Assembly: GCA_034434835.1 (NCBI GenBank)
Contig: DAOTXX010000129.1
Coordinates: 1-64,000 of the forward strand
Direction of reading: 5' to 3'
DNA: 64,000 nt
Source: JBGLNJ01 sp034434835
GTDB lineage: Bacteria > Chloroflexota > Anaerolineae > Fen-1058
Shown here: one piece after another, positions 1 through 6,265 of the stretch
Numbering within the stretch: the first letter of the stretch is position 1
How the letters are laid out: every line of letters starts with the position of its first letter
The notes under the pieces: model-generated
Database searches by the model: none
What the model was told of the DNA's origin: nothing
The model's input: only the letters and a program-made list of their open reading frames with translations
Translations under genes and position numbers: made by a program

Positions 1-2064
1 CTGACCCGGGGGCCAAGAGAGGCAGTTGCCACTCGCTACGGTATAGGCGCCGGGTGGAGCGGATGCGGCGCGCGGATGGCCCGCGCGATCGGCCGGCACG
101 CGATTGCTCAGGTTACCCGCCGGCACAGGCGGCCGCGCTGGGGCATCGCCCCAGCCATAGTCCGGGATGGCATAGGTCGCTACGTTGTAGACGTTGCCGC
201 CGGCAACAGGGCGGAAATCTCCTTCCGCCGGGTTCACCAACTGCGGCTCGACGGTGTTGATGGTGTTGTCGGCCAGCAGTTGGGTGAAGTGGCAAGCCGG
301 GTTCGTGTCCTGGCAGCCCTGGGAGGGGTCCTCGATCCCCAGTGGCATGCCGGCGTCGCCGTTCCAGATCAGGTTGCCCCGAATGTGCAGGTTGGCATCG
401 GTGACCGCCGGTGAGGGGATACCGCTACCAGGCGAGGGGGTCCGCGGCCCGTAGACGGCGAAATGTTGCCACCCGCTCTGGTAGCCGGCCGGGTTGTAGA
501 TGATGTTATTGTAGATGAACACGTCGCGGTTGGGGATCGGCTCGCCCTCGGCACCGAGCACGGTCGTGCCCCAGCCCCCGGCGGACAGGTTGGCGGCGCA
601 GGCCGGGGCGTCGCCGTCGCACGAGCGCAAGCCAAAGGCCACCTCGAGCAGATGGCTGTTGGCCCCGACCCGGTAGAGGGTGTTGTAGGCCAGGAGGATG
701 TTGTAGCCGCCGTTGACGCCCATCCCCGCCCCCTGGGTGTCGTGGACGACGTTGTTGACGAACTTGATGTCGTAGGCCTCGTAGTGGAGCCAGGGCGAGA
801 CCATGAACTCCAAGCCGGTCCCTTGACCCGCCATAAAGCCGTTCACGCCGCAATCGGCGATCTCGTTGCCCTCCACGCGCAGGTAGGCAGAGCCGCCCTT
901 CAGCACGGCGCAATGGTCGCCCGAATTGTGGAGGCGATTGTTCAGGATGTGACCATACTGGACGGCGACCCAGTCGAGAGAAAACCAGGACGCGCCCGCG
1001 ATGTCGCTATCTTCCACGTAGAGATGCTGGGTCTGGTTGACTTTGAGCGTCTCCTGGGGCTGGCGCTCCTGGCCATCGAATCCGTCCAATCGGCAGCCGC
1101 GGATCAGGATGTGGTCGCTGCCGGCGATGTGGATGACATTGCTGCCGCCACCGTAGCCCCGGTCGGTGACCATATCCAGGTTGATGAGATAGAGGTAGCG
1201 GATGTCGTTGATGTCCAGATAGCCATGCAGACGCGCGCTATGGGGGCCATCGGCGGCTTGAAAGATCAGCGGGAACTGCAGGGTGCCGTAGCGGGAGGCC
1301 AGCCATCCCGGTATGGCGTCGGCAGGATAGTCGCCGGCGACGAGCAGGATACGGTAGCCCGTTCCTGTCAGTGTGCCCATCGGAACCCGCTCCCAGGCGG
1401 CGGTAATTGTGCGCAGGGCCTGAGCGCGAGTGGCGCCGCTGTTGTCATCCCGGCCGTTCAGCGGATCCACCCACAAGTCTTGTAGCGTCGGATTGCCCGT
1501 GTCGTAGGCGTTGGGAAACGTCGTCGAAGGAATACCGGGGGGAATGGCGCTCGTCGTGCTATTCGTGGGCGTCGGCGTGGCCTCGCGCGGCATCTCTGTC
1601 GGTGCGGCGGCAACGGCGCCTGTCTCCTGGATTTGCACAGCGGTCGCGCCGCTCTCTACCACGGCGATGATGTTCAGCTGTTGCGCCCCCTTGACCCAGG
1701 AACCCATTCCCGGCAGTGCGCCGTCATCCTTGCGTGCCCAACCCTCTTTGGCCAACAACTCATTGTAGGTGACGATGACGTCGTTTGGCGACAAACTGGT
1801 CTGGAAATTCGTGATGATGTCCAGATGCTGGCAATTTCTGGCATCGGGCAGCAGAGGAAACGAGAGTTTCTGGGGATCGCATTTGAGATGATCAGGAACC
1901 TGGGACGGTTGGCCGACTCCGGGGCCGGCCGTGGTGGGAGCCGCGCCGCCGGCGCCGGGAGTGCCGCCTGGAATCGGGCCGGTCGAACCGGCGATATCGC
2001 ACGCCAACAAAAGCATCCCCGCGAACACCAGCAGGATGAACCGGCCGGCAGGTCGTGTGTTCAT
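1..2064 (-). CDS. Secreted beta-helix lipoprotein, 3' end beyond window
   Basis: The minus-strand frame is open from the ATG at 2064 to the first base of the window with no stop, so the gene is partial (688 codons seen). A strong Shine-Dalgarno (GAGGAGG) lies just upstream of the start. The N-terminus is a lipoprotein signal, with a basic stretch, a hydrophobic core and the lipobox LLAC (Cys22). A roughly 100-residue small domain and a Thr/Pro linker follow. The rest has repeated short strands with N-rich turns (IYNNII, NNVVHDT, LHIRGNLIWN) typical of right-handed parallel beta-helix proteins of the pectate-lyase-like or DUF1565 type. The sequence 'DLWVDPLNGRDDNSG' opens the helix, as in that family. 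It is probably surface-anchored and may bind or cut polysaccharide; no catalytic residues could be assigned. It is the last gene of cassette 1, 85 bases downstream of the small protein at 2150-2359. Confidence 0.8.
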   Translation of the reverse strand, partial: MNTRPAGRFILLVFAGMLLLACDIAGSTGPIPGGTPGAGGAAPTTAGPGVGQPSQVPDHLKCDPQKLSFPLLPDARNCQHLDIITNFQTSLSPNDVIVTYNELLAKEGWARKDDGALPGMGSWVKGAQQLNIIAVVESGATAVQIQETGAVAAAPTEMPREATPTPTNSTTSAIPPGIPSTTFPNAYDTGNPTLQDLWVDPLNGRDDNSGATRAQALRTITAAWERVPMGTLTGTGYRILLVAGDYPADAIPGWLASRYGTLQFPLIFQAADGPHSARLHGYLDINDIRYLYLINLDMVTDRGYGGGSNVIHIAGSDHILIRGCRLDGFDGQERQPQETLKVNQTQHLYVEDSDIAGASWFSLDWVAVQYGHILNNRLHNSGDHCAVLKGGSAYLRVEGNEIADCGVNGFMAGQGTGLEFMVSPWLHYEAYDIKFVNNVVHDTQGAGMGVNGGYNILLAYNTLYRVGANSHLLEVAFGLRSCDGDAPACAANLSAGGWGTTVLGAEGEPIPNRDVFIYNNIIYNPAGYQSGWQHFAVYGPRTPSPGSGIPSPAVTDANLHIRGNLIWNGDAGMPLGIEDPSQGCQDTNPACHFTQLLADNTINTVEPQLVNPAEGDFRPVAGGNVYNVATYAIPDYGWGDAPARPPVPAGNLSNRVPADRAGHPRAASAPPGAYTVASGNCLSWPPGQ

Positions 2065-2149
2065 TTTTCCTCCTCACGGCCTTGCGCCCTCGCGCAGGCT
2101 GAAGCCCGCGCCACTGCTCAGTTTAAAACGCCAGAACACTTCGCGCGGG

Positions 2150-2359
2150 TCATTTTGCGCCCATCTCGCCGAGCGCAGCGGCGATGATCTCGCTCACTTG
2201 CGCCAGCTCGCGGAAGTAGAATTTCTGGTCCGCGCCCAACAGCTCAACGGCGCCGCGCCACTCGCCGTCGTTGGACGCTGCCTGGTCAGGTTCCCACCAC
2301 AATCGCACGATGAAAATCGGGCGGAGAGACAATTGGGACGGGCTTTGGGTTTCGGTCAT
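2150..2359 (-). CDS. Small protein, paralogue of 9096-9320
   Basis: The product is a 69-residue soluble protein with no signal peptide. I do not recognise the family. Its core (F-x-V-R-x-W-x-E ... EWRG-x-V ... YFR) matches the small protein at 9096-9320, so the two are paralogues and both are very likely real genes. Each sits directly upstream of a large secreted protein and downstream of a BTAD regulator. The ATG at 2359 is chosen because it gives the same N-terminal layout as the paralogue; a TTG lies six codons upstream. An extended -10-like TGCTATGAT ends only six bases before the ATG, which would make the message nearly leaderless if it is used. The predicted fold is a short strand, strand, helix arrangement. 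The function is unknown. Confidence 0.65.
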   Translation of the reverse strand: MTETQSPSQLSLRPIFIVRLWWEPDQAASNDGEWRGAVELLGADQKFYFRELAQVSEIIAAALGEMGAK

Positions 2360-2451
2360 GGCCCTATCATAGCACAATGACCGTCCGAAAATCGTCCGGC
2401 CAGCGTCCGATGAAAGGGAAATTTGAGACTCTACTGAAAAAGGGGGGTTCT

Positions 2452-2550
2452 AACCACGAAGGACACAAAGGGTCTGCAAGGACAAGTTCCCAAATAATCC
2501 TTCGTGTTCCTTCGTGTCCTTTGTGGTTTACCTTCGTGTCCTTTGTGGTT
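2452..2550. repeat. Inverted and direct repeat of the 'AACCACGAAGGACACAAAG' type
   Basis: One copy of AACCACGAAGGACACAAAGG (2452-2471) faces two near-identical inverted copies of CCTTCGTGTCCTTTGTGGTT (2509-2528 and 2531-2550). Such 'accacgaaggacacaaag' blocks are known as dispersed intergenic repeats in many bacteria. This one lies between the first BTAD regulator and the small gene, where it could fold as a transcript hairpin. Confidence 0.7.
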
Positions 2551-2583
2551 TACCTGCCACGGACGCGCAAGGCTATGCGCCGT

Positions 2584-4104
2584 TCAGCGGTATCGAATGA
2601 CGAGGTGGGGGCGGCGGGTCGGGTCGGGGTGCTCGACGGTGTCCATCCAGTAGGGCGAACAACCGGCCGGGGCTTCGGCGACCATCAGCACGAGGCCGTA
2701 GTTCTGGCCACTCTGCCAGGAGGCCACGGCCGCCGTCAGGTCGAGGGTCAGTGGGCCGGGTCCCAAGACCGCCTGCCGGTCTACAGGCGAGGGGTCATAA
2801 TCGCTGCTGGGGCGCAGACCCGGCTCGGCCCACGGCTGGCTGAACGTGGCCGTGTCCGCATCCCACTCGCGCAGCAGGCGATAGGCGGCAAGGGTGACGG
2901 GCGGCCAGCCCAGTTGCCTGGTGCACAGATTGTCCGCTTCGAGGTGCAGGTTCAGCCGCGCGCTTTCCACACGGCTATGCGCGGGGAGCTGGCTCAGGTC
3001 GAAACGGAGCAGGGCATCGCTGATGATGACGTTGGCCAGGTTCAGCCGGGCGGCGGGATAGCGGGCAAACGGCGCGCGCGGATTGACCAGCCCGCGCCCG
3101 TCGTGCAGGTCCACGTACAGCCACGGCGCATCGAGGTCGCCCGCGCCGGTCGCGTCGGGCACGGAAGACAAAATCCACGTATCCTGGACAAGCTGCGGGC
3201 CGGCGATGGTCAACATCTGGCGCGGATGGAACGGCCGCGCGGTCCAGATCACCGCCCCGACCAGCGCGAGCAGCACGGCCAGAGCCGGAACTTTCCAGCG
3301 GGCCCGCCGGCGGGCCGCGCGGTCTGGCGGGGCAGGCGAAGGGGGCGCGTCGGGTTGGACGGCCGGGGGCGATTCGCGGGGCAGCGGCGGCAGGTCGGCG
3401 CCGGCGATGATGCGTTCGCGCAGCGCCGTCGTCTCCGCCGAGATCTGCCCGGCCTGCTCCAGGCGCGCCGTGAACTCGTTGTACTGGCGCAGGGCGGCGG
3501 CGCGGTCGCCGGTAAGATAGCGCAGGCGCATACACCAGCGCAGCGCCGCCTCGCTATAAGGCTGCCGGCGGGACAACTCTTGGGCAGCGGTCAGCGCCGC
3601 CGCATAGTCGCCGTCCGCCGCTTGGAGCGCGATCAGCCGCTCCAGCGCCTCCAGATACTCCAGGCGCAGGCGAGCGCGTTCCGCCGGCAGCCAGTCGCCT
3701 GCCACGCCGGGCAGCAGGTCGCCGCGATAGAGCGCCAGGCCTTGCGTCAGCGGCTCGATGGCGCCATCCGCGCAATCGCGGCGGAACTGGTCCACATCCA
3801 GCCAGGCGTCGGCTTCTGGATTCCAGCTCAGCGTGCGGCCCCCGGTCAACAGCCAGGGGCGGTCGGCGGGAGCGGGCGGCAGCAGGTGTTGCAGGTGATA
3901 AAGGCAGCGCCGCAAGTTAGCCAGGGCTTTTTCTTCGCCGACATCGGGCCACAAGGCGAACGCCACCTGACTGCGATTGAGCGGACGGCGCGGGTGCAGC
4001 AACAGAAAAGCCCACAGTCCCACCAGACCGGGGCTATCTGGAATCTGGAGTGGATGGTCATCCACGGTGGCGCGCAAGCCGCCCAGCAAATAGATGCGCA
4101 GCAT
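2584..4104 (-). CDS. Membrane-tethered BTAD regulator with external DNRLRE domain (A)
   Basis: The product is 506 residues. Residues 1-90 form the winged-helix (Trans_reg_C-like) half, starting with IYLLGGLRA. Residues 95-240 form the BTAD helical repeat domain (DVDQFRRD, LYRGDLLPG). A Pro-rich, then Arg-rich stop-transfer segment (RRRARWK) is followed by a single membrane helix at about 271-289. Residues 300-506 form a DNRLRE/CBM96-like beta-sandwich (VQDTWI, LLRFDLSQLP, NYGLVLM). The N-terminus carries the basic residues, so DNA binding is inside and the sandwich outside. The layout resembles CadC/ToxR but with BTAD in place of the plain winged helix. The gene begins one base after the stop of its paralogue at 4106-5641, so the pair is probably co-transcribed. 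The ligand and target genes are inferred only from position. Confidence 0.82.
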   Translation of the reverse strand: MLRIYLLGGLRATVDDHPLQIPDSPGLVGLWAFLLLHPRRPLNRSQVAFALWPDVGEEKALANLRRCLYHLQHLLPPAPADRPWLLTGGRTLSWNPEADAWLDVDQFRRDCADGAIEPLTQGLALYRGDLLPGVAGDWLPAERARLRLEYLEALERLIALQAADGDYAAALTAAQELSRRQPYSEAALRWCMRLRYLTGDRAAALRQYNEFTARLEQAGQISAETTALRERIIAGADLPPLPRESPPAVQPDAPPSPAPPDRAARRRARWKVPALAVLLALVGAVIWTARPFHPRQMLTIAGPQLVQDTWILSSVPDATGAGDLDAPWLYVDLHDGRGLVNPRAPFARYPAARLNLANVIISDALLRFDLSQLPAHSRVESARLNLHLEADNLCTRQLGWPPVTLAAYRLLREWDADTATFSQPWAEPGLRPSSDYDPSPVDRQAVLGPGPLTLDLTAAVASWQSGQNYGLVLMVAEAPAGCSPYWMDTVEHPDPTRRPHLVIRYR

Positions 4105-4105
4105 G

Positions 4106-5641
4106 TCAATGCCAGGTGATGCGCAACACGGGCCGCAGATGGGGAGCGCCCGCGTCGGTCATATCTACCCAATAGTGTGCCATGTCTTCCGGCGCTTCGG
4201 TCATCATCAAAACCAGCCCATGATTTCTGTCGGGGTGGCGTTGCCATTCAGAGACGACCTGACGAACGTCAAAGATCAGCCAGGCTGTGCCGTTGATGGA
4301 CTGCGTGTCCAGCGGCGGCGAGATGAAATCCGCGCCCGGCGACAGGCCTGGTTGCGCCCACGCCTGATCCACGGCGGCCTGGTTGAAGGTGGCCTGTTCG
4401 GGTTGCCATGCGCGCGTGACTTGAAACACACTGACCGCGGCGGGAAACGGCCGGGTGATCGGCTCGCTGCTTTCCAGCGCCAGCCAGGTCTCTAGATGGA
4501 TTTCGAACGTGGCCGCCTGTATCTGGGCATTGGATGGCAAGGCGCTCAGGTCGAAGCGGATCAGGATGCGATCCAGCGCATGGCGATCATAGTATTGCAG
4601 ATGCGCGCGGGTATAGCGATGATGCGGCGTGCGGTCAGGGTCATCGGGCCAGAAGGTGTCGTTGGGAAAGGCTTCGGTGATCCACGTATCCTGGACCGAG
4701 GCCGGCCCGCTGATGACCAGGGGCGCGGCGGGGCTTTGCGGCGAGCGCAGCGAGTGAAGTAAAAGCAAGAGGACGAACATGAAGATGACCGCCGCCGCGC
4801 CGATCAGCGCCAGCGGCCAGCGGCGACGCTGTACTCGAACGGATGGAACCACAATGATCGGCGCAGCGGTCGCCGCCGGCTCACACGCCGGTAGCTCGAT
4901 CACGGTGCCGGTCGGTTCTTTGGCCGGCCAGGTTACCGGCTGACCTTCCAGGATGGCCCGATGCAATTCCAGCGTGGCCGGCATGGGGTCCACATCCAGT
5001 TCGCGGCGCAACACGTCTCGACATTCCTCGAACTGGCGCAGCGCGGCCTGACGGTCGCCGGCCAGGTACGCCAGGCGCATGGCCATGCGGTGGGTTTCTT
5101 CGTGCAGGGGATCGTACACCAGCAGCCGTTGCGCGTAACGCAGCGCGCTGGCGTATTTGCCCTGCCCGGCGTCATGCTCGACGGCGCGTTGAAGCGCCTG
5201 CAAGAGCAAAGCGGACAGTCTTTCGCGTTCGGGGATGAGCCACTCGTCGTACAGCTCGGGCAGCAGGTCGCCCTGATAAAGTTCCAGGCATGGCTCGCAC
5301 TCGCCGTCCGCCTGTGCGCTGCGCGTGAACGCCTCCACGTCGAGCCAGAAATCGGCGGCGGGGTTCCACTGCACCGTCTCGCGCTCGCTCAGAATCCATG
5401 CGCCCGGCGGCAAAGCCTGTCGCAACAGGTGGAGGTGGCGACGCAGGTTGGCGCGCGCTTCGGCTTCGGGCCTGTCCGGCCACAAACGTTCTGCCAGTTC
5501 ATCGCGGGGGATGGGCTGCTGGCGATGCAGCAGCAAAAAGGCCAGCAGAGCTTCCAGCTTGAGCGGCGAGAGGGCGGGCAGCTCTTGCTCCCCCCAAGAC
5601 AAACGCAATCCGCCCAAAAGCGATATCTTCAGCGTGGTCAC
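4106..5641 (-). CDS. Membrane-tethered BTAD regulator with external DNRLRE domain (B)
   Basis: This is a paralogue of the next gene with the same order of parts. The winged helix is at residues 1-95 (LKISLLGGLRL). The BTAD domain is at 100-235 (LYQGDLLPELYDEWLIPERERL). A linker and Arg-rich stretch (VQRRRW) precede a membrane helix at about 276-296. The external DNRLRE-like sandwich spans about 310-511 (VQDTWI, ILIRFDLSALP, NHGLVLMM). The start taken is the GTG at 5641, because GGAAAGG lies about nine bases before it and the first residues then match paralogue A. An ATG at 5704 would add 21 residues lying in the palindromic element upstream and is less likely. The protein probably senses a cell-surface or external ligand and controls nearby secreted-protein genes; that role is an inference. 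Confidence 0.82.
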   Translation of the reverse strand: MTTLKISLLGGLRLSWGEQELPALSPLKLEALLAFLLLHRQQPIPRDELAERLWPDRPEAEARANLRRHLHLLRQALPPGAWILSERETVQWNPAADFWLDVEAFTRSAQADGECEPCLELYQGDLLPELYDEWLIPERERLSALLLQALQRAVEHDAGQGKYASALRYAQRLLVYDPLHEETHRMAMRLAYLAGDRQAALRQFEECRDVLRRELDVDPMPATLELHRAILEGQPVTWPAKEPTGTVIELPACEPAATAAPIIVVPSVRVQRRRWPLALIGAAAVIFMFVLLLLLHSLRSPQSPAAPLVISGPASVQDTWITEAFPNDTFWPDDPDRTPHHRYTRAHLQYYDRHALDRILIRFDLSALPSNAQIQAATFEIHLETWLALESSEPITRPFPAAVSVFQVTRAWQPEQATFNQAAVDQAWAQPGLSPGADFISPPLDTQSINGTAWLIFDVRQVVSEWQRHPDRNHGLVLMMTEAPEDMAHYWVDMTDAGAPHLRPVLRITWH

Positions 5642-5708
5642 AGGTGACAGCCTTTCCGTGGGATTGCCCCCCTGCGTTGATCCACGTATACCCAACGCGG
5701 GCACAAAT

Positions 5709-5834
5709 TGCGCTTTTCTCCCGTCAACGAATATCGAACGAATAAACGAACAGGCCCGCTGGCTACACTCGTTCGTTTATTCGTTGCGCCGAAGGCGATT
5801 CGTTGACAGGGATGAGGACAAATATAAAAGCGCA
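5709..5834. repeat. Long imperfect palindrome (three nested inverted repeats)
   Basis: There are three nested pairs of arms. TGCGCTTTT (5709-5717) pairs with AAAAGCGCA (5826-5834). GTCAACGAAT (5723-5732) pairs with ATTCGTTGAC (5798-5807). AACGAATAAACGAAC (5737-5751) pairs with GTTCGTTTATTCGTT (5771-5785), around a 19-base loop. Weaker symmetry continues outward to roughly 5688 and 5855 (GTATAC and GCGCGG near both ends). It starts where the broken BTAD reading frame loses similarity and ends near the start of regulator B. It could be a MITE-like insertion or a large operator or terminator hairpin. No coding role is seen. Confidence 0.75.
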
Positions 5835-5862
5835 AAACATGACCGCGCTCAGTATATATCCG

Positions 5863-6081
5863 CTTCCGATGGCATAGCTTGCGCAGGTGGGTGCGCGCCT
5901 GAGCTTTGGAAGAATCGCGCCAGAACAGGAAGGTCAGGGAACGCCGGGGCTGGGGCACATTGCAGTGCAGGAGCAGGTAGGCCAGCAGTGCTTGCAGGCG
6001 CGGGATGTTGACGCCAATCATGGGCTGGTCGCCATAGATCAGGCTGAACTCGCCCAGCAGGCGAATGTGCAGAACGTTCAC
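5863..6081 (-). pseudogene. Truncated BTAD regulator (N-terminal fragment)
   Basis: From the GTG at 6081 the frame reads VNVLHIRLLGEFSLIYGDQP and continues as a winged helix very close to residues 10-78 of the BTAD-ATPase at 9473-12826 (HIHLLGEFSLVYDDQP; QARTNLRKL against QARTHLRKL). Similarity stops after LRKLCH near 5863, and the rest of the frame (to 5638) is unlike any BTAD protein and runs through the palindromic element. The whole BTAD helical half and any sensor part are missing. An AGAGG ribosome site and an extended -10 (TGCTATATT) remain upstream, so the remnant may still be transcribed. It could make a short DNA-binding fragment, but decay is the simpler reading. Confidence 0.75.
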
Positions 6082-6225
6082 GGTCACCCTCTTGTCGGCG
6101 GTCGTCTGCAATCCGCTGGACGCCGTGCAGGAATATAGCACAGCGGCGGAGAAATGGCAAGGGGGAGCGGCGACGCTGGCGATAGGGCGCGCGTGGATGC
6201 GCGGGACAGGGGATGGTGTTTGGGA

Positions 6226-6255
6226 AGTAGGGGCGATCCGCGAATCGCCCCTACT
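6226..6255. repeat. Perfect hairpin, GTAGGGGCGA-type repeat
   Basis: AGTAGGGGCGAT (6226-6237) and ATCGCCCCTACT (6244-6255) form a perfect 12-bp stem with a six-base loop. It lies 11 bases past the stop of the propeller-repeat gene, so it may cap that transcript. Repeats of this 'guaggggcga' kind are common between genes in several phyla. No T-run follows. Confidence 0.75.
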
Positions 6256-6265
6256 CCGAGAGTTT

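Noticed and set aside
463..1485. Long plus-strand open frame of 340 codons
   Set aside because: It lies opposite the beta-helix lipoprotein and has no ribosome site or family motifs. The minus frame has a lipobox, a Shine-Dalgarno and beta-helix strands.
2452..2550. Possible CRISPR-like repeats
   Set aside because: There are only three copies in mixed orientation and no equal spacers. It fits a dispersed intergenic repeat. No CRISPR array was seen in the window.
2377..4119. Plus-strand open frame of 580 codons
   Set aside because: It is the mirror of BTAD regulator A in GC-rich DNA. Its low-complexity Arg/Gln/Gly composition is typical of antisense frames.
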